Part shown: in pieces, positions 16,152 to 24,616 of the stretch
How positions within the stretch are numbered: the first letter of the stretch is position 1
Layout of the letters: the number at the start of each line of letters is the position of its first letter
Origin: Pseudomonadota bacterium
GTDB lineage: Bacteria; Pseudomonadota; Alphaproteobacteria; Rhodospirillales; Magnetospirillaceae
Length of the DNA: 64,000 bases
Direction of reading: 5' to 3'
Assembly (NCBI GenBank): GCA_021847015.1
Contig: JAJZVW010000009.1
Span: 1 to 64,000 of the forward strand
Program-made: the position numbers and the translations under genes
The notes under the pieces: generated by a model
Seen by the model: only the letters and a program-made list of their open reading frames with translations
Database searches by the model: none
What the model was told of the DNA's origin: nothing

Positions 16152-17534
16152 TCAAACTCCTCTGACGCGACGATTTCTGTAGCCATTGATCCAATCGGCG
16201 GTGGTTTTGGCCCCCTTGAGCGCGGCAAGTTTTCCGCCGGCGCCTGCGAGTTTTCCGGCCCCCGCCAGTTTTCCACCCACGAATTTGGCGCCGCCCATGC
16301 CAGCGGCGGCGGCAAAGCCAGCGGCCACGGCCGCGAGGCCGCCGCCACCGCCGCCGGCAGCGCCCAGCAATTCGTTTGCGAGGGCCTTGGCCTGGTGCTG
16401 CCCCATGACGGAGAGCCAGCCAATCAGCCAAAGTTCCCAGAATGAAAACCTAAATATCAGGACGCCCGGCGTGGAGATTTGATCGGTCGTTAGCGTGGGA
16501 AAATACTTCGCTGCGACGAAAATGCTGAAGCCGAGCAACACGGCAGAGAAAACGAGGGTGAACCCGGCTGCGAAGTATTTCTTCACTGCGGCCACGGTGA
16601 TGTATCGCGTTGGACCGAAATACGCGGTGATGGCGAACAGCGGCCCGACCGATGTCAACAACAGGAAAAAGAAGATCGCTTCGGCGATGTGGGCGGCCAC
16701 CGCCACCAACGCCAGCAGATAGGGAAACATCAAGCCGAGGGCGAGAAGCACATTCACGATCCGCCGCCATTCGAGCACCCCGCCCGTTCCCGGAAGCGAA
16801 GCCACCTTCAGCGCAACGGCGCAGATAGACATGAATGTGTTTTCGGCCGTTCCGAAGAGTTGGCCGAAGGGCGTCGTTGCCCCGTTCACCGGCCCAGAAT
16901 TGCCCGCAATGCCGTTGGCCATGGCGGTTGCCAGCCCGGTCAGGAAATTCCGAGACGGCTCATAGAGCGCGTGCCAAAAGAGGCCCGATTGCCCTCCCGT
17001 GCTCTTGGTCAACACGGCCGTTACGATAATGGCCCCGGCACCGCTTATAAGTACCTTCATGTACTCGAATTTGCCGAACACCAGATATTTCAAAAACGTA
17101 AACATGATCGCCGCAATCAACAACGCGTGCCACGTCGTGATGGCGGCGGCGGCGATTTGGCCGGACATTTTCGCGGAGTACGTCTCGCCCTGCGTCGAAA
17201 GATCGTCCAACACCACGCACACATGGCAGGACTTCGCGGACTGAAGAATTGCAAGAAATTGGTCCGCGTTTTGTGCCGTGTTCGCGATTTCCAGCGCGGC
17301 GGCGGCGGTCGTCGAGGCGGCTTGGTTTTGGGTTGAGGCGGTCGAAGCCTGATTTTGCGCGGCCTGCGCGGCGGCCAGGGCTTGGAGATTTTGGGGGGTC
17401 GGACTGGCGTTGTATGCCGCTTGCGCGGCGGACACGCTCTGCGCCGGCGTCAGCGCCTGGGCGCTGGCCGTGCCAGCCATCACCGCCGCCAGGATGGCGA
17501 CGGCAAGGGCGGCGATGCGAAACGCGCGGTTCAC
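16152..17534 (-). CDS. VirB6/TrbL-like inner-membrane transfer protein
   Basis: VirB6 proteins form the inner-membrane channel of type IV secretion systems. This 460-residue protein starts with GTG, has a signal-like N-terminus, an Ala/Gln-rich segment, two cysteines (CHVCVVL) and then six to seven hydrophobic spans, including WHALLIAAIMFTFLKYLVFG and IAEAIFFFLLLTSVGPLFAI. The C-terminus is Gly/Ala/Lys-rich. The FFFLLLTSVGPLF stretch is characteristic of TrbL/VirB6. The start is set by the 4-base overlap with the upstream gene. Confidence 0.75.
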   Translation of the reverse strand: MNRAFRIAALAVAILAAVMAGTASAQALTPAQSVSAAQAAYNASPTPQNLQALAAAQAAQNQASTASTQNQAASTTAAAALEIANTAQNADQFLAILQSAKSCHVCVVLDDLSTQGETYSAKMSGQIAAAAITTWHALLIAAIMFTFLKYLVFGKFEYMKVLISGAGAIIVTAVLTKSTGGQSGLFWHALYEPSRNFLTGLATAMANGIAGNSGPVNGATTPFGQLFGTAENTFMSICAVALKVASLPGTGGVLEWRRIVNVLLALGLMFPYLLALVAVAAHIAEAIFFFLLLTSVGPLFAITAYFGPTRYITVAAVKKYFAAGFTLVFSAVLLGFSIFVAAKYFPTLTTDQISTPGVLIFRFSFWELWLIGWLSVMGQHQAKALANELLGAAGGGGGGLAAVAAGFAAAAGMGGAKFVGGKLAGAGKLAGAGGKLAALKGAKTTADWINGYRNRRVRGV

Positions 17535-17863
17535 TCGCCGATCTCCGCGACGGCGCCGGCCGGCTTCGGAGATGCCCGCCATGCACGCCAATCCTCGCGA
17601 ATGGTGGCGACGGCGGGGCGGTATCGCCCGGCCGCGACTTTTTGCCCTCGGCCGATTGCGTAGCCGACTACGCCGGCCATGGTGGTGAACGTGGCCACCA
17701 GCGCCCAACCGAAAAAGCGCGCCACCTGGCTGGCGTCGGCGGCCGGCACCCAAACCCAAGTTGCGAAGGTTGCCATGCCGCTGGCGGCGACGGCGGCAGG
17801 CAGAAGTGACCAGGCCGGCGAAAGCCAACCCTGGGGGCAGTTGGGGTAATGAAGGCGACGCAT
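17531..17863 (-). CDS. Small membrane protein of the transfer module
   Basis: This 110-residue protein has two hydrophobic segments (about residues 16-38 and 49-70) with a basic C-terminus. It overlaps the VirB6-like gene and starts 15 bases after the proline-rich gene. Location suggests a small inner-membrane transfer component (VirB3-like position), but there is no sequence signature for VirB3. Confidence 0.5.
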   Translation of the reverse strand: MRRLHYPNCPQGWLSPAWSLLPAAVAASGMATFATWVWVPAADASQVARFFGWALVATFTTMAGVVGYAIGRGQKVAAGRYRPAVATIREDWRAWRASPKPAGAVAEIGE

Positions 17864-17877
17864 GGCTATTCTCCCTT

Positions 17878-18165
17878 TCAGTGGGCCGGCGGGGCGGGCG
17901 GCGGGGGCGGAGGAACCGGGGCCGGCGGCGGCGCCGGCACGAGCTGGGGAACGGGGGCCGGAGGCGGCACGGGTACCGGGGGAGCCGGCGGCGCGGAGGC
18001 ATCGAGACCAGGGAACGGCGGGCCGGGTGGCGTGGCCGGCGCGGTCGCGGCCCGCCAGCCGAAAACGGCGGCGGCGGCGATGCCCGCGCCGATGGCGACG
18101 GCGCGGATAGCGCCGCGATTCCGCTCAGCCAAGGCGTGAAAACGGCGTTCAGCTTCGGATTGCAT
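17878..18165 (-). CDS. Proline-rich membrane-anchored protein
   Basis: This 95-residue protein has an N-terminal cytosolic helix, one membrane span (AVAIGAGIAAAAVFGW) and a periplasmic tail of 45 residues made almost entirely of Pro, Ala and Val. The layout resembles the N-terminal part of VirB10/TrbI, but the beta-barrel domain is missing. It may bridge inner membrane and periplasm for a pore supplied elsewhere. Confidence 0.5.
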   Translation of the reverse strand: MQSEAERRFHALAERNRGAIRAVAIGAGIAAAAVFGWRAATAPATPPGPPFPGLDASAPPAPPVPVPPPAPVPQLVPAPPPAPVPPPPPPAPPAH

Positions 18166-18167
18166 GG

Positions 18168-18887
18168 CTATTCGTCCTTTTTCTTCGGGGGGAAATCGGT
18201 TTCCGCAACGACGCGAAAACGCTTGCGCTCGGCGGCGGTCAGGGCGCCGCCGCCGGGTAGGCGGACGGCGGCAAAAATTCGGGCAAGGCCGGACACGAGC
18301 GACGGCGGCGCAACGACGTAGACGCCGGCATAGCTGCCGGCGGTGATGGCTTTCAGGTGCCCGGCAACAATCGCGCGGTAGCGCTGCGGGGTTTTGACAG
18401 TTCGCTCGGCCTCGATGGCCAGCCGCACGCCGTCCGGGCGGGTACCGATGGCATCCGGCCGGGTCGCGAGGTCGCGGGCGAGCCGGTCGCCGGGCGTCCA
18501 GCCGGTCCAGCCGGCGGCCTCGCCCGCCGCGCGTAGCCTTTGAATCATCAGGCGATGAGGGATGGCCGACAGGGCCACTCGGCCCGGCTCGAAGACCGGG
18601 CCCGCTGGGTCGATGCCGGCGTCCATGCCGGCCACCACGGCGCGGCCATGGGGCGTAATGCCCCAAATGGTCAGGGCGGACAGGTCGGGCGCGGGCGCAC
18701 GCCGCACGGAACCTTCGCGCGCGAGGGTCGACAAAAGGCGGTTACTGACCCGACGGCAGCCAATGCCCGCCGCCCGGCCGATGAGATCGGCGGTCGACCA
18801 AACCTCGCTAGCAAGGTAACGCAGGACGGCGGCACGCTTCGACGCCGCACGCGCCGTGCGGGTGGCCGCGTCAGAGATCAGGGGCAT
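18168..18887 (-). CDS. Replic_Relax-like winged-helix protein, possible mobilization factor
   Basis: The 239-residue protein has an N-terminal winged-helix-like region (VLRYLASEVWSTADLIGRAAG ... SNRLLSTLAREGSVRR). A C-terminal domain holds RPDAIGTRPDGVRLAIEAERT followed by a long helix, the layout of replication-relaxation (Replic_Relax) proteins. Those are linked to plasmid and ICE mobilization. It is the only relaxase-like candidate in the element. The start at 18887 gives a 17-base overlap with the coupling-protein gene. Family assignment is from pattern, not a search. Confidence 0.5.
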   Translation of the reverse strand: MPLISDAATRTARAASKRAAVLRYLASEVWSTADLIGRAAGIGCRRVSNRLLSTLAREGSVRRAPAPDLSALTIWGITPHGRAVVAGMDAGIDPAGPVFEPGRVALSAIPHRLMIQRLRAAGEAAGWTGWTPGDRLARDLATRPDAIGTRPDGVRLAIEAERTVKTPQRYRAIVAGHLKAITAGSYAGVYVVAPPSLVSGLARIFAAVRLPGGGALTAAERKRFRVVAETDFPPKKKDE

Positions 18888-20694
18888 CGTCGGCCTCCTG
18901 GCTGCGCCGCTGGCCCGGGCCGGCGATTTCGGCGGCCAGGGCATCCGCCCAAGCGGCGCCCTCGTCCTCGTCCGGCTCGGCGTCGGCCGGCGCCGCCGCA
19001 CCGGCAAGGCCGGGCGCAAGAGCGCGTTTTTCGGTGGGAATGGGGCAGATATAGGAAAAGTCGATCAGCCCCGGCGCAAATACTGCTGCGATCTTTTCCG
19101 GCAACGCCAGGAAATGGTTGCTGTCTATGCGATCACGCTCGGCTTGCCGGATGCTGCGGTCACCCGTCGATGTCTCAACCAAGGCGCCAGTTTTGCTAGT
19201 GGTAAAATTTCGCGATTCATCATCAACAAGGATTTTTCCTGTCGTCCTCGCCAGCCATTCCGCCGTATCGGCGTTTTGGATTTTGTAAGCGATGCGGATT
19301 TTGCAGTTTTCAATGACCGCGTCTTGCACCGCATCGGGGTTAAGGTCTGCGGGGCAGTCGCGCAGGTCGCCAAGGCTTTGGTGAGCAAGGATAAGGTGAG
19401 CGCCCTTGTCGCGGATGGCCCCGAGCATTTCTAGCGCGGGGCGGCTGATGTGTGCCTTTAGCTCATCAAGGAAGATTAAAACCTGCCGAGGCTTTCCTTT
19501 CACCCGGTCACGGCTCTCCACGATTTGACAAAGGCGAACCAAAAGCATCCTTTGCAAAGCGAGGATTCGACCGTGGCGCATGCTACCGATGACGTACACG
19601 CAACCGCCCTGGGCGATGATGTCCGCGAGGTCTGGGGCGTGCGGGCCGGCACAGACAGTTCCACCGGCCGCCGACTCTTCAAGGCGGCCAATCAGGCCGG
19701 CGGCTGATTCGGCCATGGCCGGATCGGCGGTGGCAGCCTCGGCCAAGTCCGCCAGCGTAGCGGGGTTCGCGCGGTCAGAGACGATGACCTGGCGGGACAG
19801 CACTCGCGCCGCGCGTCTATCCCCCATTCTGTAGAAATCGGCGCCAGAGCCTTTGTCGGAAAGTGAGAACCCCGCAACAAGGAGTTCTTCGACCTGCTCC
19901 GCCGTAGCGCCAGCCAGTATATTGATCTGTGGGACTTCTTTGCGGAGATCGATTAACAGGAAGGGCTTGCCGAGCAGTTCAGCTTGGCTTCCAAGCAAGC
20001 TGGGTGCCCATTCATCATCCTTGGGGTCGAGCACTACCACCGCCTCGCCAGCTTTCAGTGCCTGACCACAGCACAGCCCAGCGGCGACGCCCTTGCCGGC
20101 GCCCGTCGTTCCGACAAGTTGGATGTGGCAACGCGCGAACACCGCATACGGGATACACACCGGCTTTCCGCGACGGTCGAGGCCGAGGAATACTTGCCCG
20201 TCGCGGAAGTACTTCGTCGGGTCATAGGTGCTTTTCGGCGCCGGGAGGCTGTCCGCGACGGTGCGGATGTCCGTCCTAGTCGCGCGCGCCGTGGTCGTGC
20301 GCAGCGCGAGCTTTTGCTTGATGGCATCAAACTTTGCTATGGCGGGACGAAAGGCATACCAGTAGAGGCCCAAGGCCACCAGGATGCCCGCACCGCCAGC
20401 CACTATGGGCGGTTCAATAGGTGCGAAGTGGCCGCGCAACAATCCATCTTGCCAAAGCCATGCAATCACGGACGGCAGCCAGAAATATGCGCCGGGGGTG
20501 ATAGCTAGGCACGCCCCTGCCGACAGCCGCAGGGCCATTCGGGCCGCAGTGGCTGGGTTGTCGATTTTCGGCAGGCTGATGATGACCGAAACAAGCAGCA
20601 CAAAGAGCGCTGCGGCGATCGCAGTGGCGAGTTGGAAATGCAGGTAGAGCCAGAGCACTGCCAGGGCGATGTCATGCATGATCATCATGGGCAC
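18871..20694 (-). CDS. VirD4/TraG-type conjugative coupling protein
   Basis: Coupling ATPases bring the DNA-relaxase complex to the mating pore. The 607-residue protein has N-terminal hydrophobic spans (residues 8-40, 58-83 and 96-112), Walker A GTTGAGKG at about 195-202, Walker B VLIFLDELKAH near 400, and LAHQSLGDLRDCP, the usual conserved Gln region. The C-terminus is acidic, as in proteins that receive substrates. It is intact and heads the transfer module. Confidence 0.88.
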   Translation of the reverse strand: MPMMIMHDIALAVLWLYLHFQLATAIAAALFVLLVSVIISLPKIDNPATAARMALRLSAGACLAITPGAYFWLPSVIAWLWQDGLLRGHFAPIEPPIVAGGAGILVALGLYWYAFRPAIAKFDAIKQKLALRTTTARATRTDIRTVADSLPAPKSTYDPTKYFRDGQVFLGLDRRGKPVCIPYAVFARCHIQLVGTTGAGKGVAAGLCCGQALKAGEAVVVLDPKDDEWAPSLLGSQAELLGKPFLLIDLRKEVPQINILAGATAEQVEELLVAGFSLSDKGSGADFYRMGDRRAARVLSRQVIVSDRANPATLADLAEAATADPAMAESAAGLIGRLEESAAGGTVCAGPHAPDLADIIAQGGCVYVIGSMRHGRILALQRMLLVRLCQIVESRDRVKGKPRQVLIFLDELKAHISRPALEMLGAIRDKGAHLILAHQSLGDLRDCPADLNPDAVQDAVIENCKIRIAYKIQNADTAEWLARTTGKILVDDESRNFTTSKTGALVETSTGDRSIRQAERDRIDSNHFLALPEKIAAVFAPGLIDFSYICPIPTEKRALAPGLAGAAAPADAEPDEDEGAAWADALAAEIAGPGQRRSQEADDAPDL

Positions 20695-20820
20695 CTCGGC
20701 GGTAAAGGCACCCTTGCCGAGCAGGCGGTGCCTGCCAGCGCGGGGTGCTCGGGATAGGGGATGGATGAGTGGAGGGGCGTCTTAGGGAATCTGTGATTCT
20801 TAAAATACGCGCGCGCGTGG

Positions 20821-20925
20821 TGGTCGGCTGCACCGACCAGACTGGTCGGTGTGACGCACCAGATTGACCAGCAACTGGTCGGCGCGGCCGACCAGTCTAT
20901 CGCGCTGGTCGGCTGCGCCGACCAG
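20821..20925. promoter_or_regulatory. Cluster of TGGTCGG dyads upstream of the coupling-protein gene
   Basis: Perfect dyads with arms TGGTCGG/CCGACCA lie at 20821-20839, 20875-20895 and 20905-20925 (the last two with an extra C/G pair), and a lone TGGTCGG at 20843-20849. All are separated by short GC spacers. The cluster lies between the DNA-binding protein at 20954-21712 and the coupling gene, 127 or more bases upstream of its start. It could be an operator, an oriT or initiator-binding sites. Confidence 0.6.
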
Positions 20926-20953
20926 CGGTACGAGCGCTGCCAGGGCGCGGCGA

Positions 20954-21712
20954 TCAAAGGGATTGCTCCCGCGCCAGGTCGTCGGCAACCCACCCTACCC
21001 ACCCAGCAAGGAGGTCGCCACGGTCGGCACGGGTGTCGCCGGGGCACCGTGGGGCGCCGCGCCCAACCGCGACGCGGTGCCACCGCAGGCGGTCACCCAC
21101 GGAGGCAGTCGCCAGCCAGCGGACAACCCGCCCGATGATGTCCGGATCAGCGGTCGGGCCGCCGCCGCCGGCGACGACTATCCCCACCCCACCGTCAGCC
21201 ACGTGCTGGTGCACATGAGTCACATGCTGATGCAGGTGGACAGTGACAGCTGGGCTCGGCTGGCCGGCGGCAAGTGCCTTATGCATCTCTCTTTCGTCCT
21301 GGGGTGCATACCCCCAGGACGCGCTTCCGGCGACCTGCCCGTCGGCGTCTCGGAGCGGTGCGACATGCCGCACTCGCCAGACGGCCCGCCGGCGCTCGCC
21401 GCCCCCATCGACCCGCTCCGCCCAACCGGCGGCCTGAAGCGCCCGCAGCACGGCAATGGCCGTCTCCTTTGTCATCCCGGCGAGGCGCGCGAGCTGACTG
21501 ATCGGGTAGTTCTCGACCCGGCCGCTGTGCAAATCAGCCACCACGGACAGCACCAGGAGCATGGTGTTCGCGTGGTGTCCGAGGCGCGCGGCATCGCCGC
21601 TAAGGACGTACCACGAGAGGAGATGTGCCCACCGCAGATCCTCCGATCGGATGTGCAGCCCGTCGGCGACGCTGAAAGTTGGCGATGACGGCGTTTTCGG
21701 CCGGGGGCTCAT
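20954..21712 (-). CDS. Winged-helix DNA-binding protein, possible replication initiator
   Basis: This 252-residue protein has a clear helix-turn-helix: YPISQLARLAGMTKETAIAVLRALQAAGWAERVD (about residues 68-101). The C-terminal half is uncharacterised, with a His-rich patch (HLHQHVTHVHQHV, about 157-170). Its position beside the dyad cluster and the iteron-bearing element suggests an initiator or regulator. No Rep family could be assigned. Confidence 0.55.
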   Translation of the reverse strand: MSPRPKTPSSPTFSVADGLHIRSEDLRWAHLLSWYVLSGDAARLGHHANTMLLVLSVVADLHSGRVENYPISQLARLAGMTKETAIAVLRALQAAGWAERVDGGGERRRAVWRVRHVAPLRDADGQVAGSASWGYAPQDEREMHKALAAGQPSPAVTVHLHQHVTHVHQHVADGGVGIVVAGGGGPTADPDIIGRVVRWLATASVGDRLRWHRVAVGRGAPRCPGDTRADRGDLLAGWVGWVADDLAREQSL

Positions 21713-22098
21713 GTCGCTTCCCCCTGCCCGCCCTGCTCGGCCCGATCCAGGCCAGGCTTCCGGGGCCGCCCGCCGCGTCCGCGCACCGAGGGCGCGACGG
21801 CAGCCTTTTTGGGACGGCCAGCGCGGCGCGGAGCCGACGCGACAACAAGCGGCTCCGCTGAAGCTGGAGCGGCCTTCTTCAGCCGCTCGAGGTACTTCTC
21901 GACGTCCTGCCTGTCGTAAACCGCCTCTTTCCCAGACATGCCGAACGGCAGGAGGGCCCGGTCAATCCGCGCGAGCGTCCAATAGCCGATCGGATAAGCA
22001 GCGGCCACTTCCGCGCGGGTAAGCCACCGCCGATCGGCGACCGGCAGACGCTCAACGGCGCGCTTGCGCGTGGGCTTGGGGGGAGGAGAATCGGGCAC
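21709..22098 (-). CDS. AlpA-like helix-turn-helix protein, possible excisionase
   Basis: This 129-residue protein has an excisionase-type motif: WLTRAEVAAAYPIGYWTLARID followed by the wing-like VYDRQDVEKYLERL (residues 25-70), as in AlpA/Xis proteins. The basic tail has two AT-hook-like cores (RAGRPKK and GRGGRPRKPG). It is first in the minus-strand operon and 345 bases from attR. A role in excision and in switching on the transfer genes is inferred. Confidence 0.65.
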   Translation of the reverse strand: MPDSPPPKPTRKRAVERLPVADRRWLTRAEVAAAYPIGYWTLARIDRALLPFGMSGKEAVYDRQDVEKYLERLKKAAPASAEPLVVASAPRRAGRPKKAAVAPSVRGRGGRPRKPGLDRAEQGGQGEAT

Positions 22099-22332
22099 GG
22101 CACAGCCTTTTCGCTGTGCCGCATTGCTACGTAGCGGCTGCTGATCTCTAGCACGGGTCCGCGACGGCGCCGGCGACCTCGACGGGGGCCACTAGCGGCC
22201 CCAATTCACCCCACGGGGGTGACACCCTTGTATTTTTACACTGCCACGCGATTGAGCGCCGGTCAAGACCGAGAGCGGGGACCGAAAGCAGGGACCGAGC
22301 GGCCCGGTGCGACACTGTGATTGCCGCCGCTT

Positions 22333-22409
22333 CGGGACAGTATCGGGACAGTTGGAGTGCAAACGATGGCAACCAACAGCAACCAATATCATTGATTATC
22401 AATGCATTA
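22333..22409 (+). promoter_or_regulatory. Right arm-type repeats and IHF-like site
   Basis: CGGGACAGT occurs at 22333-22341 and 22344-22352 (11-base spacing, same as the left-end pair). TATCAATGCATTA at 22397-22409 fits the IHF consensus WATCAANNNNTTR exactly and lies 33 bases before the attR core. Together they look like an intasome site. The stretch 22099-22442 holds no gene. Confidence 0.6.
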
Positions 22410-22442
22410 TATGTCAGTGCAGCCCCCTATCTGGGCTAAAAT

Positions 22443-22492
22443 TGCGACTGAAAATCGCAGTGTCGGTGGTTCGATTCCGCCCCTGGGCACCA
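22443..22492 (+). repeat. attR: 50-bp direct repeat, right copy
   Basis: This is identical to the 3' 50 bases of tRNA-Phe at 8182-8231. It lacks the tRNA's 5' half, so it is not a functional tRNA. Chromosomal sequence resumes at 22493. Confidence 0.95.
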
Positions 22493-22652
22493 TTCTCCTT
22501 CCCAGTCCGCTGAAAGCCCTTCGCTTTTCCCCAGACTTTGTCCCATCGGCCAAAGCTGGGGACGAAAGTGGGACATTGTCGGCCGCGTTCCGGTCCGGCG
22601 CGAGCAGGTGCTTGGCCGGATCGGCCAAGCGTTTCCGGTTCACTTTCCAGCT

Positions 22653-22810
22653 CTAAAACGCCCCTTGCTTCGGGCTCTCCATCCATAGATCGCCATCACC
22701 CGATCCTCGGTCGCACCGTTGCCAGCGGCGATAGTCGCCCCCGCCATTCTCAGCCCATGGGTAGCGTCGCGGCGTAGGCCGGCTTCGTTCCGGCGTTCGC
22801 GGAACCAATT
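22653..22810 (-). pseudogene. Tyrosine integrase C-terminal remnant
   Basis: A minus-strand frame reads WFRERRNEAG, then HGLRMAGATIAAGNGATE and MAIYGW, the usual HxxR box and His/Trp box of integrases. After YGW the frame breaks and continues as ESPKQ in another frame, and the nucleophilic tyrosine is missing. It is a dead fragment directly outside attR. The rest of the gap to 23213 has no gene; it becomes AT-rich just before the radical SAM gene. Confidence 0.7.
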
Positions 22811-23213
22811 CGTGACCCGGAGTGCGCCGGGCACACCACGGAATAATCCTGAAGATCCCTCGCCGATCAAAAAGTTCTATGACGTAGCCGTTTGCTCCAA
22901 CCTCAAAATCGACGACATGACCTATGTAGTCGCTCATGGCGGTCAGCGTGACGACAGAAAGGTATGATGACCAGATCCGTGATCTCCGTTGTCGAGATTC
23001 ATGATTCCGCGTCCGTGCAGTCGCATATTTCTGATCCTCGTTGGAACAATATCCCGTGAATTATAGCGCCGAAATGATCGCATCATCACTTTCATCTATA
23101 TGAGATGAGCTGGCACATTTTGCAATGTCTACAACTATTTATTTTTAAATACGCTTTTCTTTCGTCACGCGCCCCAGGCACCGACTCACGTTTCGTATGA
23201 AAAATCGCAAGCC

Positions 23214-24539
23214 ATGCCATCACACCTGCTCATCATCCAACCGTCTCATTACCGTTCACCCGAATGCCAGGCTGTGTTCAAGACCAGGCGCCGCGCGCTC
23301 GTCCCGCTGACATTGCCCTATCTGGCCGCCCTCACACCGGCCGGGTGGCGGGTTTCCCTGGTCGACGAACAACTGGACGATATCGATTTCGATGCGCCCG
23401 TGGATTTGGTGGCGATCACCGCGTGGACGCTGCATTCCCTGCGGGCTTACGACATCGCCGCGCGCTTCCGGAAGCGCGGTGTGCCGGTGGTCATGGGCGG
23501 GCCGCATGTGTTTTTTTATGCCGAAGAGGCCCTGGACCATTGCGACGCCATCGCGATTGGCGAGGCCGAGCCCATCTGGGGACGACTTCTGGAGGATGCG
23601 GCCGCCGGACGGCTGTCTCGAGTCTACCGGGCGGAGCCCCTGCGGGATCTCTCCGGATTGCCGGCGCCCCGGTACGACCTCCTCGACCTGAAGCGCTTCG
23701 GGCCGTTTCGCACCTTCGCCGTGCAAAGCTCGCGCGGCTGCCCGTTCATTTGCAACTTCTGTTCCGAACGGCTTTATTTGGGCGGGAGCTACCGCTGGCG
23801 CCCCGCCGAGGAAATGGCGGAGGAGATCAGGCGTAGTGGAGGACGCAATTTTTTCTTTGGAGAAAGCAACTTCGGCGGGAAGAAAGCCCGCGCCATGGAG
23901 CTTCTCGAAGCACTGATTCCTCTTAAGGTCCGATGGTCGACGTTGTGGTCGTCGCATCTTAGTCTCGACGAAGAGTTTCTCGATTTGGCTGTTCGCGCCG
24001 GAGTACTGCACGTGAATATCGGCATTGAAAGTATAACTGCCGATTCACTAAAAAATATGAAGAAACTGCAAAACAATGCACATCGATACGCTGATATGAT
24101 GCGCAACATGAATAAGCGTGGGATTAGCTACTCTCTCAATTTCATATTTGGATGGGACAGCGATTCGCCGGATGTCTACGACTCAACCATCCAGTTTCTG
24201 GAATCGAACAAAGTTCCAGCCGCCTATTTCAACATATTGACTCCGACCAAGGGCACCCCCCTCTACGATCAAATGAAGGCCGACGGCCGTCTCCTCAACG
24301 AAGACATCATCGATCGCTGGCCGGGTCAGTTCTGCCATATGCGTCCGCTGTATGGCTCACCGGAGGACCTGGAGGCCGCAGTCCAGAAAATGTATCGCCA
24401 ATTCTACAGCTATCGCTCCATGCTGCGCCGACTGCCCCTGCCAAGGAGAAAGTCCGATATCGCCTCGTGGATCATAAATTTTTCCGAGAGGCGCATGCGG
24501 CATGCCGCTCAGGCGAATAACGACTTCGACGCCTATTGA
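23214..24539 (+). CDS. B12-binding-domain radical SAM protein
   Basis: The 441-residue protein has an N-terminal cobalamin-binding-like domain (LVPLTLPYLAALTP, LVAITAWT, VVMGGPHVFFYAEEAL, AIAIGEAE) and a radical SAM core with CPFICNFC at about residues 180-187, binding a 4Fe-4S cluster. Later motifs GIESI and GWDSDSP fit the barrel. The family includes methyltransferases and ring-forming enzymes; the substrate cannot be told. The part coding residues 260-320 is clearly more AT-rich than the ends. The start is unambiguous. Confidence 0.88.
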   Translation: MPSHLLIIQPSHYRSPECQAVFKTRRRALVPLTLPYLAALTPAGWRVSLVDEQLDDIDFDAPVDLVAITAWTLHSLRAYDIAARFRKRGVPVVMGGPHVFFYAEEALDHCDAIAIGEAEPIWGRLLEDAAAGRLSRVYRAEPLRDLSGLPAPRYDLLDLKRFGPFRTFAVQSSRGCPFICNFCSERLYLGGSYRWRPAEEMAEEIRRSGGRNFFFGESNFGGKKARAMELLEALIPLKVRWSTLWSSHLSLDEEFLDLAVRAGVLHVNIGIESITADSLKNMKKLQNNAHRYADMMRNMNKRGISYSLNFIFGWDSDSPDVYDSTIQFLESNKVPAAYFNILTPTKGTPLYDQMKADGRLLNEDIIDRWPGQFCHMRPLYGSPEDLEAAVQKMYRQFYSYRSMLRRLPLPRRKSDIASWIINFSERRMRHAAQANNDFDAY

Positions 24540-24616
24540 AGGAAACCCTCAAAGGTAACGCCTTTCGTGGGCTTTCCATTTCTGGGGAAATTCTCTCGCC
24601 GTAAGCCTTTCGCCGC

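Larger units (their letters stand above)
8182..22492. mobile_element. 14.3-kb integrative element in tRNA-Phe
   Basis: The limits are a 50-bp perfect direct repeat of the tRNA-Phe 3' end. Just inside attL lies a tyrosine integrase, and just inside attR a helix-turn-helix protein that could be the excisionase. Between them are a lower-GC accessory block (9.6-11.0 kb), a non-coding region with iterons and hairpins (11.0-12.6 kb) and a minus-strand conjugation-like module (12.6-22.1 kb). No VirB4, VirB11 or classical relaxase is found, so it looks like a mobilizable element that uses a helper pore rather than a self-sufficient ICE. Confidence 0.9.

Noticed and set aside
24560-24590. GGGCTTTCCATTTCTGG shared with 8262-8278 as a possible second attachment site
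   Set aside because: Only 17 bases match, the rest of the tRNA repeat is absent, and both lie just after hairpin-like sequence, so it is probably a chance or terminator-associated match.
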